From the NCBI GenBank assembly GCA_963971285.1, contig OZ020258.1:13226614-13290613 (forward strand): a stretch of 64,000 nucleotides of DNA, read 5' to 3'. This DNA comes from Astropecten irregularis. Taxonomy: Eukaryota; Echinodermata; Asteroidea; Paxillosida; Astropectinidae. Positions 60,401 through 63,320 of the stretch are shown one piece after another; within the stretch, counting starts at the first letter, position 1, and each line of letters begins with the position of its first letter. Position numbers and translations under genes: made by a program. Below the pieces are notes generated by a model, which was not told the origin of the DNA, searched no databases, and saw nothing but the letters and a program-made list of their open reading frames with translations.

Positions 60401-61348
60401 ACAGTGATTCTGCCACATGACGAAGCCTAAGAAAGGCTCCTGGCTTGAGGCTAGGCTAGGCTTGGGACTTATTTCGCCTCCGCCATTTGAGGCCCAGAAT
60501 ATGGAACATGGGATTGAGCGAGATGATGAAGCCTAAGAAAGGCTCTAGGCTTGAGGCTAGCCTAGGCTTGGGAGTTATTTCGCTACAGTCATTGAAGCCC
60601 ACAATACAAAACACAGTGATTCTGCCACTTGACGAAGCCTAAGAAAGGCTCCAGGCTTGAGGCTAGCCTAAGCTTGAGACTGGATAGGACTGGATAGATC
60701 AGTTTGTATGAGTACTGGTACGGTATTCCGGAGGTAGCTGGTTCGAATCCTGCTCTAGTCAATGTTTCTTTGTTCTGCTAGTCTTTGCTGGCTTTTATAG
60801 AGAAGAGCCTTCTAATTATAATGCCTGTCTCTTTGTCGGACATGTTATCTGTTTGTCTTTGGGGCTGTCGTGGGGTTTCTTTAGTTGGGCATGTTCTAAT
60901 GTTGTTTATTTGTTTACCGGTTGCTTTGTTTGTCTGTCTGTTTATTTGTGCGTGTGCTTGCCTATTTATTTGTTTTTCATATTGGATTCCTTATTTTTAT
61001 TTTGTGTATTTGTGTAGGTGTGCACACTGTGGCCTATGCTTTTCCCAAGGTGAAGATCATCACAACAGCAGTAGACCAAGAAATCAACGAGAACTTCCAC
61101 ATCATCCCAGGCATTGGTAAGTAAATAATGACCTTTTGACCTTGTATCTGATTACACGAAGCCCTACGATCGATCGTAACTCAAGTTACGAAGGATAACA
61201 CATGGTAGGCCTGCAATGCATCATACATCCTACGATTGATCGTAAGTTACGATGAGTTGCATTATAAGTGTCTATTATTATTAAAAATGTAAGATATTTC
61301 GTCCATTCTGCTGCAGGTAACTTCGGTGACAGATATTTCGGAACGTAG
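27400..61348 (+). CDS. UCKL1: UCKL1, uridine-cytidine kinase-like 1, complete gene span
   Basis: There are 15 coding exons: 27400..27491, 36623..36822, 37777..37883, 39172..39297, 39482..39526, 40270..40341, 42784..42973, 44677..44738, 45651..45667, 47623..47716, 48908..48967, 57157..57279, 59394..59559, 61018..61116, 61317..61348. They total 1485 nt and 494 aa; human UCKL1 is about 550 aa. The N-terminal half is a uridine kinase: P-loop GGSASGKT (101-108), DSFYK (129-133), and the Arg-rich lid [10 protein letters not shown] (235-244). The C-terminal half is a UPRT-like domain: GVSILRAGE and a PRPP-loop segment [15 protein letters not shown] (411-425). The family acts in pyrimidine salvage, phosphorylating uridine and cytidine; whether the UPRT half is active in animals is uncertain. 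The protein stops at NFGDRYFGT and lacks the acidic tail of vertebrates. All phases agree. The introns hold nearly all repeats seen between 28 and 61 kb. Confidence 0.96.
28146..29410 (+). repeat. 67-bp tandem array (about 20 units) in UCKL1 intron 1
   Basis: The unit begins GCCCCTGTACGGTTGGTCTT and contains TTGGGTTATGTGTACGCCGG and TTGCTTCAATACGTATGAA. Starts at 28844, 28911 and 28978 give a 67-bp period. Shorter units lacking the TTGGGTTATGTG part and an ATAACGGTTGG variant dominate the left third. The long ORFs across it are by-products of the repeat. Confidence 0.95.
29590..29899. mobile_element. AGGTAGTATCATAC-family element, left end lost
   Basis: The body matches the family (CATGGGCAAGAATATCAAGG, AACGGCCACAGTGTTTCTTA). 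The right end ATGATACCT is followed by TTAA at 29900. Confidence 0.7.
30214..31465. repeat. CRE-like TGACGTCA-rich repeat with AGCTGTTTCGC ends
   Basis: GAGCTGTTTCGCGTATG near 30240 faces CATGCGAAACAGCT near 31452. Between them GATGACGTCATCGTGACGTCA and ACCCACCAAGTTTCAT blocks recur with spacings of about 130-150 bp (30655, 30806, 30926, then weaker). A long A-rich tract sits at 31378-31438. No ORF of note. Confidence 0.6.
31466..31935. other. Unclassified UCKL1 intron 1 sequence
   Basis: AT-rich, no exon or clear repeat recognised. Confidence 0.4.
31936..32262. repeat. Diverged AGGTAGTATCATAC-family copy
   Basis: CATACTTTGGTTTTTGTCAA and CAATACGGTGCCCGCTTTTT match the family. Both ends are eroded and TTAA is not retained. 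Confidence 0.65.
32640..33400 (+). repeat. Diverged GGGAACGAAATAATATTTTGAGG repeats
   Basis: Short units containing GAACGAAAT, ATTTTGAGG and ATTTCGAGGGAA recur, clustered at 32690-32950 and 33295-33370. Confidence 0.6.
33836..33967 (+). repeat. tRNA-derived SINE (family 1)
   Basis: The tRNA-like head GGGCTGGATGGCTCAGTTGG TAGAGCG has a perfect B box GGTTCGAATCC, followed by the family tail TTTTTCTTTGTTCACTTTTC. This is the best-preserved head in the window. Confidence 0.88.
33968..34545. repeat. Locally duplicated CG-containing intronic sequence
   Basis: GAAAAGTGCGCATCCGTG...TTGAAGTCGCGATCAAAACC (34338-34390) is repeated as GAAAAGTGCGCATGCGTG...TTGAAGTTGCGATCAAAATC (34460-34510). No coding similarity was recognised. 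Confidence 0.55.
34755..34795 (+). repeat. Poly-C tract
   Basis: About 30 consecutive C residues between two CTGACTCGCCC flanks, a low-complexity expansion. Confidence 0.9.
34900..35300. other. T- and GTT-rich intronic sequence
   Basis: TTGTTTT and GTGGTTGTTG low-complexity stretches at about 35090-35180. No gene. Confidence 0.5.
35380..35545. repeat. Foldback repeat with GGATCTTTCTCAAAG arms
   Basis: GGCAGGATCTTTCTCAAAGG faces TTTGAGAAAGATCCTGCC, within GGAGTTAGGAAAAGGAGGAC / GGTCCTCCTAGCTCC. A relative of 45045-45175. Confidence 0.7.
36150..36590 (+). repeat. tRNA-derived SINE pair with shared body before UCKL1 exon 2
   Basis: A degraded head (36150-36235) and a good head (36447-36520, TAGCTCAGTTGGTAGAGTG and TGTTCGAATCC) flank a body (GCAGCATTGCTGCGTGTATC, GATATGGCGATGTGTACG) that reappears inverted at 47450, 51600 and 57480. 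Confidence 0.82.
36623..36822 (+). CDS. UCKL1: UCKL1 coding exon 2
   Basis: A Ser/Thr-rich segment ([16 protein letters not shown]) is followed by the conserved [19 protein letters not shown] and KEAFVIG leading into the P-loop. The acceptor is GATGATAG and the donor ATTG|GTAAGA. Confidence 0.93.
36873..37050. repeat. GAAACnnnGGCTCAGGCTC palindromic repeat
   Basis: GGCGTTTACGAAACAGAGGC faces GCCGCCGTTTCATAAACGC. Located 50 bases after UCKL1 exon 2. Confidence 0.8.
37389..37622. repeat. GAAACnnnGGCTCAGGCTC palindromic repeat
   Basis: TTTACAAAGCAGAGGCTCAG faces CCTCCGTTTCGTAAATGCCC; shared core GAAAACAGAGTTTCAG. Confidence 0.8.
37777..37883 (+). CDS. UCKL1: UCKL1 coding exon 3 (P-loop)
   Basis: It encodes [20 protein letters not shown] and [15 protein letters not shown], containing the Walker A motif and the DSFYK nucleoside-binding segment. 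The donor AAG|GTGATT is followed within 40 bases by a long inverted repeat. Confidence 0.96.
37920..38254. repeat. Long inverted repeat next to UCKL1 exon 3
   Basis: Arms of about 110-150 bases: TGACACCATGTACATGTAAT and GTGTGTGGTTCTGAGAAGAA on the left pair with TTCTTCTCAGAACCACACAC and ATTACATGGTGTCA on the right. The ends are AGGTAGGGTT / AAACCTACCT. The left arm begins 37 bases after the donor. Confidence 0.85.
38270..38460 (+). repeat. GAGTCCGAGTAC low-complexity repeat
   Basis: Diverged GAGTCC / GAGTAC / AAGTCC hexamers following GTGTTGGAGTAGAGTCC. The same opening occurs at 39681. Confidence 0.7.
39172..39297 (+). CDS. UCKL1: UCKL1 coding exon 4
   Basis: It encodes 42 residues from VLNEQQH to KEGKCVE, including the conserved [11 protein letters not shown] block of uridine kinases. 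Confidence 0.95.
39482..39526 (+). CDS. UCKL1: UCKL1 coding exon 5
   Basis: A 45-nt exon encoding [15 protein letters not shown], matching the conserved VPIYDFTTHSRK segment of the kinase domain. Confidence 0.93.
39681..39915 (+). repeat. AGGCCAAGGCC minisatellite in UCKL1 intron 5
   Basis: Tandem GAGGCCAAGGCC / AAAGCCAAGGCCGAGTCAT units. It makes long repetitive ORFs on both strands that are not genes. Confidence 0.9.
40270..40341 (+). CDS. UCKL1: UCKL1 coding exon 6
   Basis: It encodes [24 protein letters not shown], the Walker B-like VIIFEG strand of the kinase. Confidence 0.95.
40573..42637. mobile_element. Nested element with CAGGGATTTAAG ends
   Basis: CAGGGATTTAAG on the left and inverted AGGGATGTAAG on the right, flanked by AACATAT on both sides, with only one mismatch if 8 bases are compared. 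It fits hAT. It contains a further element at 40871-42309. Confidence 0.65.
40871..42309. mobile_element. pogo/Tigger-like element with TA target duplication
   Basis: CAGTCGAACCTCATTAATACG and the inverted CGTATTAACGAGGTTCGACTG are flanked by TA on each side. Subterminal AATACGAG words repeat. CAGTCGAACCTC...TA is typical of pogo/Tigger elements. No intact transposase ORF (longest about 90 residues). Confidence 0.82.
42784..42973 (+). CDS. UCKL1: UCKL1 coding exon 7 (lid)
   Basis: It encodes [20 protein letters not shown], then [24 protein letters not shown] and ADIVVPRG. These are the lid and the end of the kinase fold. The exon is noticeably GC-rich against its introns. Confidence 0.97.
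43572..43665 (-). repeat. tRNA-derived SINE fragment (family 1)
   Basis: On the minus strand: GGCTGGATAGATCAGTTGGT AGAGC and GCAGGCTTGAATCCCAC. Confidence 0.8.
43978..44190. repeat. Compound palindromes with GGGGCCGATTTCAT ends
   Basis: GGGGCCGATTTCATAAAGC faces TTATGAAATCGGCCCC. Outside it AAAATAGCACAAATTTG repeats. A second unit of GACGCATCGCA / TGCGATGCGTCG follows and ends TTTTATGAAATCGGCCC. Confidence 0.7.
44677..44738 (+). CDS. UCKL1: UCKL1 coding exon 8
   Basis: It encodes [20 protein letters not shown], matching the conserved LIVQHVHSQLE helix. Confidence 0.94.
45045..45175. repeat. TGCTTGGAGTT foldback repeat
   Basis: TGATCCTAGCAGAATATTAC and AAAGATTCTGCTAGGATGG pair within GTTAGGAGGGACTGATGTTT / AAACGTCAGGCCCTACTAAC. 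Confidence 0.7.
45227..45554. mobile_element. TTAA-flanked AGGTA...TACCT element (second subfamily)
   Basis: TTAA at 45223-45226 and 45555-45558. Ends just 93 bases before the 17-nt UCKL1 exon 9. Confidence 0.78.
45651..45667 (+). CDS. UCKL1: UCKL1 coding exon 9 (17-nt microexon)
   Basis: CGAGGAATTATGTTTAG encodes RGIMF plus two bases of an Arg codon. It has a strong acceptor (TTTGTTTTACAG) and donor (AG|GTAAGT). The frame only works if it is included between exons 8 and 10, and RG-M aligns with human RGMHTII. Vertebrates have about 25 more residues here. Confidence 0.87.
45828..46031. repeat. Repeat fragments adjoining UCKL1 exon 9
   Basis: 45828-45930 matches the repeat at 20138-20290. 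45965-46031 (TACCCATTTACACCTG, GACAAAGCATCTTG) matches the body of SINE family 2. Confidence 0.65.
46033..46201. repeat. AATAGCGCTCCGCACT palindromic repeat, copy 3
   Basis: GCAATAGCGCTCCGCACTTG faces TTGCGGAGCGCTATTGGCC. Core in the opposite orientation to copies 1 and 2. Confidence 0.8.
46532..46771. repeat. GGGGCCAATTTCATAGAGC palindromic element
   Basis: GGGGCCAATTTCATAGAGCA faces GCTCTTTGAAATTGGCCCC. Internal TTGCTTAAGCA words. Terminus related to the GGGGTCGATTTCAC elements. Confidence 0.75.
46884..47246. repeat. AGGTA/TACCT second-subfamily element, left end diverged
   Basis: Shares CTCATGACTCAGATGTCCGA and GGTACGAAGATGGTG-type blocks with its relatives. TTAA only on the right (47247-47250). 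Confidence 0.65.
47315..47570 (-). repeat. tRNA-derived SINE (family 1) with body
   Basis: On the minus strand: TAGCTCAGTTGGAAGAGCGC, B box GGTTCGAATCC, then the TTTTTCTTTGTTCACTTTTC tail. Body with GATATGGCGGTGTGTGG on the tRNA 5' side. It ends 50 bases before exon 10. Confidence 0.85.
47623..47716 (+). CDS. UCKL1: UCKL1 coding exon 10
   Basis: It encodes [31 protein letters not shown], the start of the UPRT-like domain. Its last 39 bases and its donor GAG|GTAAAC form the first unit of a 73-bp tandem array that continues into the intron. Confidence 0.95.
47678..48225 (+). repeat. 73-bp tandem array spanning the exon 10 / intron boundary of UCKL1
   Basis: Units start at 47678, 47751, 47824, 47897, 47970, 48043, 48116 and 48189. 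Each repeats ATCCTGGTTGAGAGTGCACT from the exon end, the GAG|GTAAAC donor (GAG or CCAG variants) and the first intron bases CATCAAAGTC. The last unit breaks off before the donor. The real exon holds only the first unit. Confidence 0.95.
48226..48640. other. GCGC-containing intronic sequence after the array
   Basis: A roughly 340-bp stretch of mixed composition ending CTAGCACTCTAGTAATTTT, similar to 34282-34310. No exon recognised. Confidence 0.45.
48647..48735. repeat. TGCTTGGAG-family fragment
   Basis: CACTCCAAGCATAATATATA and AGGTCATTATTTTGGATGATGAG match the right flank of the copy near 21000 and parts of 45000. Confidence 0.6.
48908..48967 (+). CDS. UCKL1: UCKL1 coding exon 11
   Basis: It encodes [20 protein letters not shown] in phase 0, matching the conserved DCVVQTPQG segment. 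Confidence 0.93.
49003..49150. repeat. GGGGCCGATTTCACTAACGC palindromic element
   Basis: CTAACGCTTTGCGATCATCGC faces GCGATGATCGCAAAGCGTTAG, with AAGCCCAAATCCATCGCTAA / TTAGTGATGGATTTGGGCTT inside. The left outer end carries the shared CCGATTTCAC terminus; the right outer end is degraded. Confidence 0.85.
49151..50117. other. Unclassified UCKL1 intron 11 sequence
   Basis: AT-rich with no homology recognised. TAAACGAACGCACC / GGTTGCGTTCATT words occur at 49870-50003. Confidence 0.4.
50118..50138 (+). other. Candidate 21-nt in-frame microexon in UCKL1 intron 11
   Basis: TTGGATGGGGATCGTACTAAG encodes LDGDRTK. It is flanked by a pyrimidine-containing acceptor (CTTTAAATTTTCAG) and donor AAG|GTCAGT, and its length is a multiple of three. 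If included it would insert LDGDRTK between KFTGK and [10 protein letters not shown]. No comparable residues are known to me in vertebrate UCKL1, so it may be chance. Confidence 0.3.
50591..50732. repeat. GGGGTCGATTTCAC palindromic element
   Basis: GGGGTCGATTTCACCAAACT faces CTTCGTGAAATTGATCCC. Core CGTAACTTACTATCAATTGTAG. Confidence 0.8.
50852..51004. repeat. GGGGTCGATTTCAC palindromic element
   Basis: Opposite orientation to the preceding copy, ending GGTGAAATCAACCCC. The left end has a small internal duplication (GTCGATTAACTCGATTTCAC). Confidence 0.8.
51430..51720 (-). repeat. tRNA-derived SINE (family 1) with body
   Basis: On the minus strand: GGCTGGATGGCTCAGTTGGT AGAGCGCC and GGTTCGAATCCCAC. 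Body GCAGCATTGCAGCACGTATT extends to about 51720. Confidence 0.87.
51968..52314. mobile_element. TTAA-flanked AGGTAGTATCATAC element (type copy)
   Basis: TTAA at 51964-51967 and 52315-52318. AGGTAGTATCATACTTTGG faces CTAAAGTATGATACTACCT. Internal ATCTTTAAAAGATC is self-complementary at the centre. Best example of the family. Confidence 0.88.
52473..52620. repeat. GGGGTCGATTTCAC palindromic element
   Basis: GGGGTCGATTTCACAAAGCC faces GTTTGGTGAAATCGACCC. Confidence 0.85.
52700..52935 (+). repeat. Direct duplication of about 120 bp
   Basis: TTTTGTACTGAGCCACTTTA TATTGGAACTTTGCACCC (52731) is repeated at 52853 with one change (GAGACAC). Both are followed by ACTTTTGCACACAGCA. Period about 122 bp, two copies. 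Confidence 0.8.
52978..53316. mobile_element. TTAA-flanked AGGTAGTATCATAC-family element
   Basis: TTAA at 52974-52977 and 53317-53320. Ends diverged (TGGTAGTATCATAC / GTATGATACTGTAACT). Confidence 0.78.
53668..53987. repeat. Palindromic element with AGGTCGAAAAAAAAATTGTTG ends
   Basis: AATTGTTGTGTTGCCCT faces AGGGCAACACAACAATT, with ACCGACCGTAAAATG and GGTCGGGATTT against AACCGACCCAACATTTT inside. The ORF across the minus strand is a by-product. Confidence 0.82.
54355..54600 (+). repeat. SINE family 2 body fragment
   Basis: ACCGGCCATGGGTTAGTGGTG, then GGGCAAGATGCTTTATCACA and CTCCCCAGGGAGTTGAG. The inverse occurs intact at 58100-58446. Confidence 0.75.
54652..55015. mobile_element. TTAA-flanked AGGTAGTATCATAC element
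   Basis: TTAA at 54648-54651 and 55016-55019. Inverted orientation of the internal asymmetry relative to 51968-52314. Confidence 0.87.
55517..55855. mobile_element. TTAA-flanked AGGTAGTATCATAC-family element
   Basis: TTAA at 55513-55516 and 55856-55859. The left end has lost AGGTAG. Confidence 0.8.
56237..56495. mobile_element. TTAA-flanked AGGTAGTATCATAC element with internal deletion
   Basis: TTAA at 56233-56236 and 56496-56499. About 90 bases shorter than the type copy; the central TGATCTTTTAAAAGATCAAA is retained. Confidence 0.85.
56500..57156. other. Unclassified UCKL1 intron 11 sequence
   Basis: No exon or repeat family recognised before exon 12. Confidence 0.4.
57157..57279 (+). CDS. 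UCKL1: UCKL1 coding exon 12
   Basis: It encodes [20 protein letters not shown], then [21 protein letters not shown], the UPRT core with the GVSILRAGE motif. Confidence 0.96.
57312..57690 (-). repeat. tRNA-derived SINE (family 1), full unit with two tails
   Basis: On the minus strand the head TAGCTCAGTTGGTAGAGCGCC and tail are followed on the far side by the body and a second tail (AAAGTGAACAAAGAAAAATTG at 57645), which then faces its own inverse at 57660-57680. Confidence 0.87.
57768..57850 (+). repeat. tRNA-like B-box fragment
   Basis: GGAGGTTGTGGGTTCGAATCCCACCTGAGCC looks like a tRNA T arm, but the 5' half is not tRNA-like. Probably a SINE relic. Confidence 0.5.
58100..58446 (-). repeat. 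tRNA-derived SINE (family 2), near full length
   Basis: On the minus strand: head TGCAATGGCCTAGTGGTCTT and GTGGGTTCGAATCCGGCC, then body TCCTTGGGCAAGACGCTTTG, GGTGTAAATGGGTACC, CTCCCCAGGGAGTTGAG, ending CCAGGGGATAATAATAATCTG. The tail AATAATAAT suggests a LINE-assisted 3' end. Confidence 0.8.
58507..58659. repeat. GGGTCGATTTCACAAAGCACT palindromic element
   Basis: Ends GGGTCGATTTCACAAAGCACT and AGTGTTTTGTGAAATCGACCCC, with the core GAGACTTATCTTAAATCATG / TTACTATTAATCTTA unlike the 50.6-kb subfamily. Confidence 0.8.
59038..59190. repeat. GGGGTCGATTTCAC palindromic element
   Basis: GGGGTCGATTTCACGAAGCC faces GTTTGGTGAAATCGACCCC; the intact-ended copy of this subfamily. Confidence 0.88.
59394..59559 (+). 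CDS. UCKL1: UCKL1 coding exon 13 (PRPP loop)
   Basis: It encodes [20 protein letters not shown], then [20 protein letters not shown] and the [15 protein letters not shown] stretch. ATGAA is the PRPP-binding loop of the UPRT fold. Confidence 0.97.
59585..60690 (+). repeat. 107-bp tandem array (about 10 units) in UCKL1 intron 13
   Basis: Unit: ACGAAGCCTAAGAAAGGCTC, GGCTTGAGGCTAGG, TTGGGACTTATTTCGC, CGCCATTTGAGGCCCA, then a variable ATTAAACATAGGG or CAAAACACAGTG part. Starts at 59791, 59898, 60005 and 60112 give a 107-bp period. At least three unit variants alternate in blocks. Confidence 0.95.
60695..60780 (+). repeat. tRNA-derived SINE head (family 1), degraded
   Basis: GGATAGATCAGTTTGTATGAG and GGTTCGAATCCTGCTCTAGTC, then TTTCTTTGTTC. 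It abuts the 107-bp array. Confidence 0.75.
61018..61116 (+). CDS. UCKL1: UCKL1 coding exon 14
   Basis: It encodes [32 protein letters not shown], the end of the UPRT domain. The acceptor is TTTGTGTAG and the donor ATTG|GTAAGT. Confidence 0.96.
61148..61259. repeat. GATCGATCGTAACTC palindromic element lacking outer ends
   Basis: CGAAGCCCTACGATCGATCG faces CCTACGATTGATCGTAAGTT. It occupies half of the short last intron of UCKL1. Confidence 0.75.
61317..61348 (+). CDS. UCKL1: UCKL1 terminal coding exon
   Basis: It encodes NFGDRYFGT and [12 protein letters not shown] is the conserved UPRT C-terminus. No clear AATAAA was seen shortly after the stop, so the transcript end is not defined. Confidence 0.93.
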
Positions 61349-61530
61349 CTCGGAGGATAAGGGGTCACTAGAAGATCGAAGATCATGCACAAGCTCTTGG
61401 AACTTTCTCTGGACGATATCTAGGATATGGCAGAGCTCTGATATCCGCCAAGCACATTAAGTATAATGCAGAGGCAGGTTTTGTACAGTTTTTAACCATG
61501 GACAGTCATTTTCCTTCTTTTGGTTTATAA

Positions 61531-62245
61531 AGGTAATATCACACTTTGGTTTATGTCAAAGAAATGCAGATTAATGAGCAAAAATATCAAGGAAGATGCA
61601 GTTACAGTCATTTGTGAAATTTTCAGTCCCATACGGCACCCACTTTTTGAGAGAACGGTGAAAAATGGCCACAGTGTTTCTTCAGTCTTTTCTCTTTTAT
61701 TTTTGATCTTTAAAAGATGAAAAATAATTTTGGTCACTGGTTTTAATCTTTTCTGGATAAATACAGCATTTCAGGCAGAACAATAATTTTAAAGATACTG
61801 TCATACTTTGGTAGCATATCAAAACAGAAATCTTCACAGATTTACCTATAACTTACAGGGTATAAATATGGTTATGGTAGAAACATACCATTAAACAAAT
61901 TTGTCTGCCTGGAATGCTGGATTTGTCCAGAAAAGAGTAAAACTCTTTGAAAGAGAAAAGACTTGAAAAAAAAAAAAAAGACTTAACGAATACTTTGGCC
62001 GTTTTTCACTGTTTTCTCAAAAAGTGGGCACCGTGTGGGACTGAAATTTTCACAGATGACTGTTCCTGTATCTTCCTTGATGTTTTGGCCCATGAATTTG
62101 TATTTCTTTGACAAAAACCAAAGTATGATGTGACCTTTAAAGGTATTTTCTACCATCAACATCTTTATACATGTACCCTGTTAGTTATAGGTAAATCTGT
62201 GAAGATTTCTGTTTCGGTATGCTACCAAAGTATGATACTACCTTT
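61531..62245. mobile_element. Cluster of AGGTAGTATCATAC-family copies downstream of UCKL1
   Basis: A copy at 61531-61788 is followed by TTAA, a full copy at 61793-62136 and TTAA, then the right end of a third at 62141-62245. Adjacent copies share single TTAA sites, as expected from insertion into existing termini. Confidence 0.78.
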
Positions 62246-62539
62246 ATCTTGGTTTGATAATCCTAAAGGTGTATTAGAAAACTTTCAGATTAAGGTCAAT
62301 GAGGGTATTCTTGTTGTTGGGTTATATTTACCTGGGTACCAGCGGAACGTATTCATTTCTTCAGTGGTAACGCACTATGCAGATATTGCAATATATTGTT
62401 ATTTCTCTTCCAAGTGCAAGAGAGTTGTTTTGTGTTCAAATTAATTCTGTTGAGTTTTCTTAGTTTGTAGACAGTACTGCTTTCTTGTTGACGTACGGAA
62501 AAGATTTCATTGTGTATATTGTCTTAATACGCATTTTTG

Positions 62540-63002
62540 TGGCCGCCATGACACATGACATAATGGGTGAATCACAACCAATAACTACATACAGTTATTG
62601 CGCTGTTCGCGGCAGTTGACCACTGTTTTAATAACTTTTTTTGTACATTTCACTTGATTTTCTAATTATCATATACTAAAGCAAGAAAAGATTTTTCAGA
62701 AAAAATCATGCCACTATAAAAACACAAAAATGAAAATGTGCGCAGATTTGTGTTGTACGATGTATTGTTATATGTCATTATAATGCACGTGCAAACATCG
62801 CATAACGAAACTGCGCAGATATTTGTGTATTTGTGATGTACGATGTATCAAACATCGCAAATATTATGTGGGAAGACATTTCTGATGTTCGATGTTCCTC
62901 ATGCGCCACCTTTCTTTGCCGTCTTGCGCATGATGTTCATAGTTAATTTCACACTGTGAGTAAAGTAATGCGCGCCCCATGTGTCATGTGTCATGGCGAC
63001 CA
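62540..63002. repeat. Inverted-repeat element with TGGCCGCCATGACACATGAC ends
   Basis: The left GGCCGCCATGACACATGACA faces ATGTGTCATGTGTCATGGCG. The core repeats CGATGTATTG / CAAACATCGCA / GATGTTCGATGTTC. Confidence 0.65.
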
Positions 63003-63083
63003 CCGCATTTTGCACTGGATACGAAACCACACTATAATTCTCCCACAGTCTGCTGCGACAATCGGTTTCTTTATTATTTTCAT

Positions 63084-63320
63084 TGAAAAGTGAACAAAGA
63101 AAAATTGACTGGAGCAGGATTCGAACCAGCGACCTCCAGAATACTGTACCGGTGCTCTACCAACCTAGCTACCCAGCCCTGTGTTGGTGGGGTCCCTAAT
63201 AGTCAGCTATCTTTGTTGATGTTCGTTTGGCAGTCCGTCATTCAGGAGGTTGCTTGTTCGAATCCCGCTCTAGTAAATTTTTCAATGACTTGATATATTC
63301 CATCAGTTTCCCTTGTGGTT
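63084..63320 (-). repeat. tRNA-derived SINE (family 1)
   Basis: On the minus strand: GGCTGGGTAGCTAGGTTGGT AGAGCACC and GGTTCGAATCCTGCTCCAGTC. A second B-box half (CTTGTTCGAATCCCGCTCTAG, plus strand, 63255) lies at the other side, forming an inverted pair. Confidence 0.82.
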
